Of a DNA stretch of 64,000 nucleotides, positions 47,722-58,730 are shown one piece after another. The notes under the pieces were generated by a model, which searched no databases, was not told where the DNA came from, and saw only the letters and a list, made by a program, of their open reading frames with translations. The position numbers and the translations under genes were made by a program. This DNA is from Mesocentrotus franciscanus (lineage: Eukaryota > Echinodermata > Echinoidea > Camarodonta > Strongylocentrotidae). Every line of letters begins with the position of its first letter. Position 1 is the stretch's first letter. The stretch lies in contig CP137683.1 in NCBI GenBank assembly GCA_037976565.1, positions 3,682,865-3,746,864 of the forward strand, given 5' to 3'.

Positions 47722-48096
47722 AGGGATCCGGTAACTTTGTCTCAGATTCTGAAACAAAATTCTGGATTTAGCTCATGATGCAATGATAATCATAAACCTT
47801 TAGGTCAGTCAGGAACCCCATGACTTTTACAAGCTGATCGCCTGTCTGATTATCAAGATATTTATGATTGGAATTACAAATTTTGAAAACCGTTCGCCTG
47901 ACGGTTTTCATAACACTATAGTCTATTAGGGAAACGAGTATGGTAAAACCGGTCAATCAAAGATTTTTACTTTTTGAGGCACTTCTTGATCATTTTGAAG
48001 CGCAATTTTTTTAGGGCTTCATTATTACACCATATCACAGACACTAATAACATGTAGGGCCGTGTATCTCAGATTTAACACTGTTAAACGATCCCT
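47722..48096 (+). mobile_element. TTAA MITE C (copy 2)
   Basis: A 375-bp element from AGGGATCCGGTAACTTTG to TTAAACGATCCCT, flanked by TTAA (47718-47721, shared with B, and 48097-48100). The AGGGATC/GATCCCT terminal match is short. The interior matches copy 1. Confidence 0.85.
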
Positions 48097-48100
48097 TTAA

Positions 48101-49005
48101 GACCTATCCCAGGAACTTTGTAATCACATGACAGCTACTCTACCACTGAACCTAATATTATACAGTACTAGAAAAACAGACAGCAGATATAGGCCACATA
48201 GCAAAAGGAATTCTCTACAAACAGACATCAATTTACAAAATTTGGGGATTAATCAAGTCTGGTATGATACCTGAAACATTAATTTGTAAACGATTTTTCT
48301 CTGGGTTCTATTCTCTTATATTCAATAGTCTTACATGTATACCGGTACACGTTCTGATGTTACCATTCAGGCATTCATAGCGTTTATAATGGCATTTGAG
48401 ACTGGCTATATCAAGTTGTTCTGCATAAAGTAGACCTACATGTATTTTGAGGTCATGTTTAAATTTGGTTCAGTTCGAGGGTATAAATAAAACTAATCCC
48501 TGCCTTGGGAAGAGGCTACACCGGCCTACATTTATTCTTGTATAGGACCTGCAGGTGGGTAATTGTGAAGTAATTAATGTCTTGCGGAGAGCTAAAAATA
48601 CCAACCAACCTTCTGAGAATTTCAGGTATTCCAACCTGTGCTAATTAACATACATGACTTTCTATAGAGGTGTCCTTTGGTCTTGGTGGATTAATGCCTA
48701 ATTATATGATGCAATTGTCTTTATCAACATTTATATTAAACTTTAAATACTTGAGGTCTAAAAAAAAGAATGTCTGGTGGCAATCATGGTCAGATGCGAT
48801 TGGGATAAGGTTGGGTTTAGGGTCCTGGTTTAGGGTCCAGGGTCGAAATAATTATATGGTTAGTGTTAGAAATTGACCATGGAGTGATTATCACTAGAGC
48901 ATGTATTATATAGTCAGCAATATGCATATCAAGAAGATTAGCTAGTTAATCAATCAACTCACTTATTATCTAATTTACAATCTCTTCCTCTTCACACCTC
49001 TGCCT
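48101..49005. other. No gene seen
   Basis: Non-coding; a small G/T-rich stretch with GGGTTTAGGGTCCTGGTTTA at 48812 is the only local oddity. Confidence 0.45.
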
Positions 49006-49160
49006 CAATATCGTTGTTTCTCTTTCTCTCCTTTCTGTCTCCCTTTCTGTCTCCCTTTCTGTCTCTGTCTCTCTCTCTCTCTCTGATTCTCTCTCTCTCT
49101 CTGACTCTCTCTCTCTCTCTCTGATTCTCTCTCTCTCTCTCTCTCTCTCTCTGATTCTCT
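49006..49160. repeat. TC-rich microsatellite
   Basis: CTGTCTCCCTTT and (CT)n runs interrupted by CTGATT at regular intervals (49081, 49127, 49151). Confidence 0.9.
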
Positions 49161-49561
49161 CCTTCATATTATTGTATGACTACGATATGTATAGATTTGT
49201 AAGACATTTTGTTTTTTGGTGTTTTACTTTGAAAACTCCAGCCCTTGGGCTGCCATGTGTATTTTACAATTACCATTTCAATTCAATTCAATAACCCATC
49301 ACCTTCTATGGCATCAACAAATTAGCAAAAATGAAAAGCTTTTATAATATTTGACTCCTTGACCTTTTCACGATACTTTGCATCATCTTTAACTCAAACT
49401 TGGCCTTTATAATCCGATGAAACCCTGCGGAAATAGCAAGAAAACATCAGTTCACATGCTGAAAACAAGCTCTTCAATCAATAGAGACTGCAATATCAAG
49501 AGACACGTGTGGGTGTACACCTGACAAGCTCTTGTCTGACAGTTGATATGTGAAGAATCTG

Positions 49562-50144
49562 GGTCATTCCATGGGGGTGGGGCAGAAAATATGACAATGT
49601 CCATGTAACACTAGGATGCGATCTTCTACAACACATGGAAGATGACACCATCTGTTGAAGGTTTTTATGCAATGATTATATGTAGTAATGCACTGCCAGA
49701 ATCATTCCTGTTTCAGGTGCTTCTCTTCAAAATCTTTGCGTAATCCACATTTCTCTTTTTACCAGATAATGTCCATGTAACACTAGTATGTGATCTTCTA
49801 CAACACATGGAAGATGGCACCATCTGTTGAAGGTGTTTATGCAATGATTATATGTAGTAATGCACTGCCAGAATCATTTCTGTTTCAGGTGCTTCTCTTC
49901 AAAATCTTTGCTTAATCCACTTTTCTCTTTTTACCAGCGTTACATGGACATCATTTTCATATAACGTTACATAAACTTTGGGTCTATGATATTGATTCAC
50001 CATGAAGCTTGAGTACTTGTAAACATAGTTGGCTATGCTCTTTATGCTAAACTCAATTTGAGCAAACATTGTTACAGTTGATAAGAGACATGGTTTCTCA
50101 CTTCTGGTATGTCACAAAAATTGCTCCAACCCCATGGAATGACC
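49562..50144. mobile_element. Element O with internal duplication
   Basis: Inverted ends GGTCATTCCATGGGG (left) and CCCCATGGAATGACC (right) enclose 583 bp. Inside, a second inverted pair ATGTCCATGTAAC / GTTACATGGACAT brackets a 172-bp tandem duplication. No target duplication was found. Element K starts 14 bp downstream. Confidence 0.7.
49596..49938. repeat. Tandem duplication, unit 172 bp, within O
   Basis: AATGTCCATGTAACACTAG begins at 49596 and 49768. Both units continue through CAACACATGGAAGATG, GCACTGCCAGAATCATT and CTCTTTTTACCAG with few changes. Confidence 0.93.
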
Positions 50145-50158
50145 TATTTATAGACTTG

Positions 50159-50609
50159 GGGTGCGTTCAAGCAACATTTTTTCACCCTGGAAACGCGTTT
50201 TCAAAAGATGTTTAGTTTAAAACACAGTTGCATTCAAGCAATTTTAAGCGATTTTTCGTAAAAATAAACGTGTTTCAAAACGCAAATATGATACGCTGAA
50301 AAAGATGCGTTTTGTAACGCGATTCTGTGATGCGCTAAAAATTGCATGAACGCAATGGAGATCTCAATCATGATTCTATGACGTCATTATCGTGGCCTGC
50401 TTCAAACAAATTCAGAAAGCGCGCGCCGAAGTTGACCTATACCTCCTGGGTCAAACTGCGCAGTGGCTGGGCTTGAAATGAGCGAGAATCAGCGTTGATG
50501 GAAACTTGCTTCAACGATCTCCCGCAGTAACCGTTTTTTTATGTAACAGCATTTTGATTTGTGATTCATGTTTGTGATTCTAGCTTCAAAAAATCGCTTG
50601 AACGCACCC
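50159..50609. mobile_element. MITE K with TTG target duplication
   Basis: A 451-bp element from GGGTGCGTTCAAGCAA to TCGCTTGAACGCACCC, with TTG on both sides (50156-50158 and 50610-50612). The ends share GGGTGCGTT with element J (TTA-flanked). Probably PIF/Harbinger-like (inference). Confidence 0.7.
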
Positions 50610-50962
50610 TTGGACAGAGATGCAGTGCGACTTGACTAGTTGCTGTCTAAACTAGAAGCGTTAATTCCAAAACAACCAGAGGACTTTCTCTGTTACAAAC
50701 AATACAGCGGTAAGGGGTCATAAGAGGAGTGGTCAAAACAAAGAATCTCTATCAATGAATAAGAGTGGTGGAATGTCTACTACAGGATGTTATGATGAGT
50801 AAGAGAAAGAATACCAAGAAATAGAAAGCAAGATGAAAAGAAATAGATGATGCAATTCAACAGTCCATTACATGTACAATATACACTCTAGCATTTCAAT
50901 ACACTACCATATGTTTGGTCTACTGGATGATACTGTATTTGTACAAGTTACACTTTCCTGTT

Positions 50963-51106
50963 GGGACCCATTTCATAAAGCCTCTTTTCAATGACAAATG
51001 ACAAAAATCAGTGACAAATCTGCTGATAACCTATCAGAAGCAACGATTTCACTAGCTTATAACAAAAACTGTCATTTGTCACTGATGACAAACTAAAACG
51101 GGATCC
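50963..51106. mobile_element. Hairpin MITE H-type (copy 5, degraded)
   Basis: GGGACCCATTTCATAAAG on the left and AAACGGGATCC on the right. Subterminal TCAATGACAAATGACA pairs with TGTCATTTGTCACTGATGA. Ends have diverged. Confidence 0.55.
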
Positions 51107-51228
51107 TGGTGGCCAACAGACCATATCATGCAAACAGACATAGGGTCTTCATGAATTTCAGATTTAGATTTTAAATAGAACATTCTCAGAAGCTTCTATG
51201 CAAGAGAATAGCTAGTGCTCTGGCCAAA

Positions 51229-51290
51229 CCGCCGAACCAAATGGGAGTTCGCCGAACCAAATGGGAGTTCGCCGAACCGAACCGAGCCAA
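51229..51290. repeat. 19-bp tandem repeat
   Basis: GCCGAACCAAATGGGAGTTC twice in tandem (20-letter window of a 19-bp unit), then degenerating into GCCGAACCGAACCGAGCC. Confidence 0.85.
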
Positions 51291-51889
51291 ACTGAACTGA
51301 ACAAAATTGATGCAAGAGAATGTTGGATAGAATACAGGAATAATATTTAAGTTTAAGATGTCAATGAAGCGTTTAATTATTAAGCTCTTGCATTTATTAT
51401 CTTACTTTACAATATTTTGAAAGAAACAAATGTAAGACACAAGATTAATTCAAAAAATGATTAGTCAAAGGAAATCTCTCTGTAATGAATTTCACTCTAA
51501 TGAATTTCTCTCTACTTTCTAATGAACTGAAGAAGTAAAAATTGTCTAGCTATCAATTTACACAGAGCTAATACCCTTGTAGCTCCAAACAGACAATACA
51601 GAGAACTTTTTTTCCCTTTTGGGGGCCTTTTTTGTAGCTCTAGGAATTAGTTCACATCTGACACAGATAAGAAAGTCATTGGTGTGATTCTGTGCAGAAT
51701 GTGGCAAAGGTAGTTTGTATGATCCAAACCACTTATTTACCATTTAAATCCAACGAGGGCACAGAAAATGGAAGTACAAATAAGATCTGATCTTTTCTGT
51801 CATAGAAATACAGGAGAATGAAAAATAGTTTATATTTCTTTTAATAAAGGAAGTAGAAAAAAGTTTAGAAACCCAAGTATGATCAAGTA

Positions 51890-52476
51890 TATATCCCTCT
51901 TATCATGGCATAATCATTGCCATGTTTAGTATCATTAGAAAGTGGGTTTATTCCTCTTTATTAACATGATAAACCATTTGTTATGATTTTTCAGTCATGG
52001 AATGTGCAGTAGATCAAAATAAGGGGCAAGGTCAAAAGTGAAAAGTTGCAAAATGCACTGCTCCTCTTTTCGACTGCATTTCAAATTTCCCCATTGCCTG
52101 GGCCTTTTGAACAGTTGCTTCAAAAAGTTGATGACCAAACAGTAGTAAATCTTGCCTGACATGTCACCATAGTGCATGAATTTCAATTTTAGATTCTTTA
52201 GATTTTGGCATTCATGGATGATCAGTTCGGAATAATAGCCCTACTTTCACACTCTCTTATGTCAAAGGAAGAAGAGTGTATAACCATTATAACAATACCA
52301 GTGGTTACCAGTTAATCTTGCAACTTTTCACTTTTGACCCTGTCCCTTATTCTGATGTACTGCTCACTCCATAGCTGCAAAATCATAACAAATATGGTAT
52401 CCTTTTAAAGAGGAATAAACATATTCTCTAACAATAATAATCAAAGGGATGATTATGCCACGATAAGAGAGCTATA
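51890..52476. mobile_element. Long inverted repeat (foldback) Q
   Basis: The left arm 51890-52050 and right arm 52319-52476 are inverted copies. Paired blocks include CTTATCATGGCATAATCAT / ATGATTATGCCACGATAAG and GGTCAAAAGTGAAAAGTTGC / GCAACTTTTCACTTTTGACC. The loop is 268 bp. Arms are moderately diverged. Confidence 0.75.
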
Positions 52477-52809
52477 ACCGATCCAACTTGAGTTTCCAAA
52501 CCGATTTTGAGGGGTTTAGTTGCATGACAAGAGCATTTTGCTTCATGTAAATTTCAGACGTTGTCAAGCTTTTGGTCAATCATTTTCTGTAATCACAAGC
52601 TGTACAAATTATTTATTCCTTATAAAAGTATTTTTTTTACTTCCTTAGGAAATTGATATTTATTTCCTTACAAAATAAAATATTCTATTTCCTTACAAAA
52701 TTAATTCTTCTATATTGCTACAAAAGATTTTTTTTTAATTTCTTATCACATCAATCCCAAGATAGGCCCAAAGAGCTACCCTCTCTCATACCATGTGGAT
52801 CTAGTTTAA

Positions 52810-53206
52810 AGGTAAAGACCAGTTTGGGGAATGCCCCCCTCTCAAAAAATGAAATGGAAGCTCTCATTACCAATCATGTGAAAGAATATGTTTTGACTAA
52901 TACATGATGATACAAATTTTGCCAGTAAACCGCCTACTGATTTATATATTTGGTAACTTATTATATCTGTTGGGACCAAATAGATATCGCGCACGTGCAC
53001 GCACGTATCGCGTAGTCCCATATACATCTTTCTGTGTACAGTGCTTGTAACTTTACCAAGACTAGGCCGAATTTCTTATCATTTTGATGATTCCAGAACC
53101 TTGCAGTACACACCAATACTTATATGCTAGATGATCAACCTTTTCTGATCGATTCCACAACGTTTCTTTCACAATGCAATCGCATGACCAGAACTGGTCT
53201 TTATCT
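52810..53206 (+). mobile_element. TTAA MITE A (copy 4)
   Basis: A 397-bp element from AGGTAAAGACCAGTTTGG to CCAGAACTGGTCTTTATCT, with TTAA at 52806-52809 and 53207-53210. It differs from other copies by a central CpG-rich patch, CGCGCACGTGCACGCACGTA. Confidence 0.9.
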
Positions 53207-53597
53207 TTAACAAAACAAGTTAAATATTTCACTAGGCATTTGTTAGCTGTCTATTTTCGGCCAATTTAGATTGGCTTTGCATTACAGCCCTACAGGAAAG
53301 CAAACCTACACAAGCTAATCTACAGATCTACTCAAGATATAAAACTCCAAGAATAAAATATGCATGAGGACAGAAATAAAATGCAATCTCACGTAGATGC
53401 CTGACTCTCCACGATAACAAATCATTAACAGACAACACATGGACTGCAATTAATTGAGGCCAATTTCTCACTCCACTCCACTGCTACATGGCCAAGGTAA
53501 TAATTTTTCAGGTCACTTATTGTGATACACTCTAGGGAATATGTTGTAGAGACGAATGCTGCTTGGTGATCAAAACAAGTCTGATATGAAATCTTTA

Positions 53598-53915
53598 AGC
53601 CCGTTCAGACTAAATGAAATCTATACGAAACTCGTTAAAAGAAACGTCATATAAAGAATCATTGTATGAAAGAGCGTACAGGGTGGATAAGAACATCATA
53701 AAAAGAAAATGAAACGTTGTTAAAAGAAAGTGAAACGTCATAAAAAGAAGAGTTCAGTTTCCATGACAGCTGGCCAATCATCAGAGCATGCTGACAATAA
53801 GCCCCGCCCATTTGGACGATTTCTGTACAATACAATGTTCACACAACAAAGCGTCACTGATTCTTTATCAAGTTTTCGTTTGAAACTATGCTTTTCGCTA
53901 TACGACATTTTGACT
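53598..53915. mobile_element. Dispersed repeat P (copy 2)
   Basis: Collinear with 22618-22920 (see its blocks). It contains AAAAGAAACGTCATAAAAAG-type tandem segments at 53636-53750. Class unknown. Confidence 0.55.
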
Positions 53916-54010
53916 TTTTGAGATTACATTTCTTTAAACAACATTCCGATTAGAGAAAAGTTAATTGGTTATTGTAAAGCTATACTATACTATAAGATCA
54001 ATACTACTAA

Positions 54011-54200
54011 AACTAAAGTAACTGGACATGACACATCATAAGGAGGATAACATGCTCAGAGACATCTTGGAAGGGAAGATGGTAAACAGGGAAGAGGAAG
54101 ACCAAGAATTGGGATAGCGTCAGACTTGATAGGTGACAAATCATATGACATAATGAAGAAAAAGGCTGAAGATAGATATGGATGGAGAAAGAATTAAAGA
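54011..54200 (+). mobile_element. LINE ORF2 C-terminal relic
   Basis: The plus-strand frame reads TKVTGHD, two stops, then GRGRPRIGIASDLIGDKSYD and MKKKAEDRYGWRKN before a stop. The order GH..R / RGRPR / ...DR..WR is typical of the extreme C terminus of many LINE ORF2 proteins. The in-frame stops and short length mark it as dead. A GA microsatellite follows within 40 bp and may have grown from the 3' tail. Confidence 0.7.
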
Positions 54201-54237
54201 AGGCTCTGGTGCGTGAACCTTCCTTTGGCACAACACC

Positions 54238-54345
54238 TGAAAGAGAGAGAGAGGGAGAGAGAGAGGGAGAAAGAGAGAGTGAGAGAGAGAGAGAGTGAGA
54301 GAGAGAGAGAGAGAGAGAGAATGAGAGAGAGAGAGAGAGAGAGCG
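54238..54345. repeat. GA microsatellite
   Basis: (GA)n with GGGAGA and GTGAGA interruptions. Confidence 0.93.
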
Positions 54346-55019
54346 CTGTACGATAAATTCTGGTAGTGTGAATGCAGCGTGATGTGAAATCTTAGCTGCA
54401 GGTGGGAATATTGTCCACAAAAGTCTTTACAAGGTTAGACAGAGGCAGAATGTGTTATCACATGTAGGAGGAGCAAAGTCAAAGGCTTTTTAAAGAGAAT
54501 ATTATAACTACTTTGTAAAAGTAAAATTGTACAATGCATTTCCCATATGTTTTCTATGTTTTAATTACGAACAATCAATCACATATATACATGTACAAAT
54601 GCAGAATTACATATTTTCTACCATGACTGCAAAATGCAAGACAAGAAAATGAAAAGATAAATGTCTTCAATTAATGATAAGTAACCTAGGATGGTATTCT
54701 GAGCATCATTTTATATCAAAATATTATATTTTTTCTATTTTAAATAATTGGTATTCTGAGACCAATTTTTATCTCGGTTTTAACTTTCACTTATTTTACC
54801 TCCGTCTTATATTTCTCGATCAATTTATCTCACTGAGATAAAATCTCAGATTTTATCTGAGATTAGTATACCACCCTAGACTTTTCTTCTTTCTAATATA
54901 TGGAAGTTGGTGTCAATGGACCATTTATGTTATGTAATCAAATTTAATGCATAAATCTTTGTCAATTGCCTGTTACAAATTATTACATTCACCTATTACG
55001 AGTAATCTATATTATTAAT

Positions 55020-55312
55020 ACGCAAAATCGTCGCGGGGGGTAAAAACGGTTCATGAAAAACGTCTTTCCTCGACCGCGCCCCCCTTCGCCGAGGCGCGGA
55101 ACCGGCGACACAATTATACGAGGCATGTCTCCGTATCCGCGTGCCACGTCGACCCCGCGGTCGCCGTCGATGTCGTTAAAGGTGGTTTCGGGGTCCCGGG
55201 AGGACGGCGGACGAGCACGGCCGTCGTTGTCCGTGGAAGAAGGCGACGAACCCGCGAGTGAGGCAGCAAGGCGTGCACCCGCCCTCTGTCTAATCAAGGA
55301 GATACACTTTTA
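55020..55312. other. GC- and CpG-rich island of unknown origin
   Basis: About 290 bp of dense CpG (CGACCGCGCCCCCCTTCGCC, GTCGACCCCGCGGTCGCC, GGACGGCGGACGAGCACGG) set in AT-rich DNA. Both strands are open for 86-96 codons across it, which is expected when GC-rich sequence lacks stop codons and so is weak evidence for a gene. The composition could reflect a promoter island, a fragment of a GC-rich repeat such as rDNA spacer, or foreign DNA. I recognise none of these. Confidence 0.5.
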
Positions 55313-55317
55313 AGAGA

Positions 55318-55535
55318 CGATCCACTCTATAATGTGTTGTAGCAGATACACGCTGCAACAGAGCGGGCCTACCCGTGTTAGGCATCTTGCTTATGATATG
55401 CTTTGTAGGCACTTTACGGGCATGCCAGAGAAATACACAGCATACGACAATCCACTCAAGTCATGTGGCGTAGCAAGTACAAGGCGCAACGGGTTGGGCC
55501 TGTCCGGTGTTAGGCATCTTGCTATATATAGGCCT
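55318..55535. repeat. Diverged direct repeat pair, about 127 bp apart
   Basis: ATCCACTC...GTGTTGTAGCAGATAC...GTGTTAGGCATCTTGCT at 55319-55390 is repeated as ATCCACTC...TGTGGCGTAGCAAGTAC...GTGTTAGGCATCTTGCT at 55449-55524. Confidence 0.75.
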
Positions 55536-56161
55536 TTGCAGCAGCCAAACTGACGATCGAGAACGTATTATGTTGGTTCTACGCCCAGGCCACACACACA
55601 CACAGTTGTTAATTCGTGCGACAGCTGCGATATATTGGCACAAACCGTCCGATTTTTCGCGTAAAATCTTTACTTTGAAAATATTTATACATATTCTGTG
55701 AACCATGTCAACATAATCATAGTCCAAGCTTCTGCTTTATTGGTCTTTTCATGAAAACTACATTAAAATCACAACAACAATAACGCAAATAGATTGTAAT
55801 TATCGAGACCATATAACTGGCGAGAAGGTAAATTCAGCGAGCTCACGTAATATCAAATGCCTCCGCACGGGCAACTCCGCGGTGCCAGTCACGGCGCTCA
55901 CGCCATGCAATTTACTGTACCCTGTGCGGTAACTGCAGCACTCTACTGCTGTACCTGTAATACTGGCTGTATAGCGTGTCTTTAGATTCTTCAATGTTTC
56001 GTGTTTGAGCCGTGCAATGAATTGTTGTTTTCTTTTATTTCTTTATTGAATGTGATGTGAATGTGAGTACGGTACATGCTATTACAGAAGTGTCCAAGGA
56101 ATGATAGGCCTACAGGTGGAAGGGATATAAAACAATTATACAATGACTCATTCTCGGAACA

Positions 56162-56274
56162 AGCTAAAACTATTCGCACTCGGGAACAGTACTGTTCTCT
56201 CTGGGGCCGCGATCGATGGCCCTCGGGATAATATAATACGATTTGATGTTCCTTCGATGCGAATAGTTTTAGCT
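56162..56274. repeat. Hairpin with 17-bp perfect arms
   Basis: AGCTAAAACTATTCGCA (56162-56178) pairs perfectly with TGCGAATAGTTTTAGCT (56258-56274). A GC-rich loop contains GGCCGCGATCGATGGCC. Confidence 0.8.
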
Positions 56275-56290
56275 AGATCCTCGAGTCACT

Positions 56291-56590
56291 TCGAGTGTCA
56301 TTGTATATTTGTATATTTGTATATTATTTTCATTGTAGGACTAAATTAACTTAGTAATGTGTGAAAATAACCAAAATGATAATGGGAGTGAAGTGCATGA
56401 GAACAATATTCGTAGGCCTATCAGGGCGTCAATCCATTATCCTTCGAGTGTCATTGTATATTTGTATATTATTTTCATTGTAGGACTAAATTAACTTAGC
56501 AATGTGTGAAAAAACCAAAATGATAATGGGAGTGAAGTGCATGCTGAGAACAATATTCGTAGGCCTATCAGGGCGTCAATCCATTATCCT
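56291..56590. repeat. Tandem duplication, unit 153 bp
   Basis: TCGAGTGTCATTGTATATTT ... CAGGGCGTCAATCCATTATC starts at 56291 and 56444 with very few changes. Confidence 0.93.
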
Positions 56591-56724
56591 GGGGCACGGG
56601 GACGTCCCCCCACGAATTTTCAGGTGGTGAAATGTCCCCCCCCCCACGATTTGGGGTTAAAATCTTTCCTTTTTTCTTTCTCTCTAAATTTCTCTCTCTG
56701 TTGACTTCGCGCGGAAACTTTATT

Positions 56725-56960
56725 CAAACAGTCGAGAACGGTACTATGAAACGTCTTCTTTCTCTAAAAATTTAATGAAACAGGGATTAAGAGTCGAGAA
56801 CGGTACAACGAATCGTCTTCTTTCTCTAATAATTATGAAACGTCAAAACTTCGCGCTTCGCGGAGGTGGGAAACTGAATTCAGACAAAGATTAAGAGTCG
56901 AGAACCGTACAACCAATCGTCTTCTTTCTCTAAAAATGTAATGAAACGTCAAAGATGAAA
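56725..56960. repeat. Three diverged repeats of a CGTCTTCTTTCTCT unit
   Basis: GTCGAGAACGGTAC followed by CGTCTTCTTTCTCTAA and AATGAAAC occurs near 56731, 56793 and 56897. CTTCGCGC words lie between the units. Confidence 0.75.
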
Positions 56961-57099
56961 AAGACAATAAATGAACCGGTCACCAATGAAAGTACATGCC
57001 GTGAAACAGCGTAACTAGAGAGAGAGTGACATGTAATTGTGTCCCCCATGCTCAAACTCGGATTGCAATGACGCCCTTGATTCGTATAGATAACGAGAG

Positions 57100-58570
57100 T
57101 GAGGATCCGGGAAAGGGATAGTGAGAATAATAGGAACGAAGTGACGACAATAATCGTAAATAACGAAAGTGAAAACGAAGGTAAAGTCTAAAATATCTGC
57201 ATCAATTTTGATTACAAATTATTGATTTCACTGTTTTCTTCCAGTTTTCAAGTTTTATTACATAATTCAGATAAAAATTAAAAATTCAAAACGATACATG
57301 ATGGGACAGCAAACAAAAGGTTGGTATTACGAGTAAATTAATATTAATGAAAAGAAGAAGAAAAATTATAAAATGATAAAAAGTAGGCATATACAATGAA
57401 GAAAAATAATATCATCTAGCACAGAAATATCTTTTTTTTTAATATAATAAAAATTATAATTAAAAAATTATTATAAAAAAAAAAATTAAAATTAAAAATT
57501 AAAAAAAAAAATCGATAGCACATATCTATTTTAAAGTATTTACAACCCCCTCCCGCCCTCCCTAGAATCCCGTGGATTTTCCACGGGCCCTGCTAGTTGT
57601 ATTTTAATAGTCAGAAAGCGCATTACATACATTAATTGTTGCTAGGTAGGACAAGCCATAATGTTTATCCTACCTAACAATACAGAATTATAACAGGTGA
57701 ATGAAATGATCCGTAACATTGTACTTAACAAAGATTAATGCATTAAATTACAAAAGTGGTCTTTTGACTGTTCGTTGTACTGGTAAACATGTAAACGCCC
57801 TCTCATATATAGAGTAAAGGAAGACAAGAACTTTTCCAATGCTAGAGAATATTTTGAAACACAATAATTATCATTGATTACCAGTAATAAATATTCATTC
57901 TTTTTCCTGAAGATCAGTGAAACGTTTCCAATCAGTCTTTAATTTCTTTAATTTCTATCAATTAAAGAAAAATACAAAAAAATACAAAAATAAAATAAAA
58001 TACCTGGTAGAGAGAACATGATAAAGACATAATTAAATCATTTCTTGAGAGCGAGAAGGGTGTTAACACTGTGTTACAGTATATGGGTTATACCGCCCTC
58101 CTAGCTCAGGCAATGTAAAACAAAATCATAGTAGATGTACTAATGAAGCGATCAGATTTTTGACAGATATTCCACTAGGACAGAGCTATAAATGACTTTA
58201 TCGTGACAGACATCAGTCAGTTTCAATGACAATTTGATTAGTGCACTTCTCGAGTCCATAACTGAATAGAAAAACTGATATCAACACCATAGCAACATTG
58301 GAAGGCATCGTTTGAAGAGCTCTTGGTGATAAAAGGCAAGGTGCACCGACGTTGGCAGATGTTTCTCATTGGTCGTTCTACATAATGGAATCATACAAGA
58401 GCATGAAAAGACCAGTTCACATAAGGACGATGAAAATCATGGATGTCTCAACTTGAAGGGCCTCTTGATGAACAAAAATGTCATTATCATACTTCAATAG
58501 TAAGCTCACTTAGGTTAGGTTTCTGTAGGCCTGTTTGCTACATGTGGGTATCTTGAGCACCATTATACTC
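57100..58570. other. AT-rich, no gene seen
   Basis: Contains a long A/T simple-sequence patch (57420-57520) and CCCGTGGATTTTCCACGGG, a short perfect palindrome at about 57569-57587. Nothing coding was found. Confidence 0.5.
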
Positions 58571-58573
58571 CTG

Positions 58574-58730
58574 GGCCCCATGTTATAAAGAGTTGATATT
58601 AATTGCAACTTAATTGCAATTGACATAAATCGCAAATATGTACATAAGAGATAGGAGACTGCAAAGTTGCGATTGATTGGAGGACTTACGATTAACTTGG
58701 ATCAATCATAACTCTTTATAACACGGGGTC
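58574..58730. mobile_element. Hairpin MITE H (copy 2)
   Basis: A 157-bp element from GGCCCCATGTTATAAAGAGT to TTTATAACACGGGGTC, flanked by CTG on both sides (58571-58573 and 58731-58733). The interior is the inverse of copy 1 at 11554-11700. A (CTC/CTT)n run lies just downstream at 58747-58782. Confidence 0.8.

Noticed and set aside
54013..54420. 135-codon minus-strand frame
   Set aside because: Crosses a GA microsatellite and runs antisense over a LINE fragment; no independent evidence.
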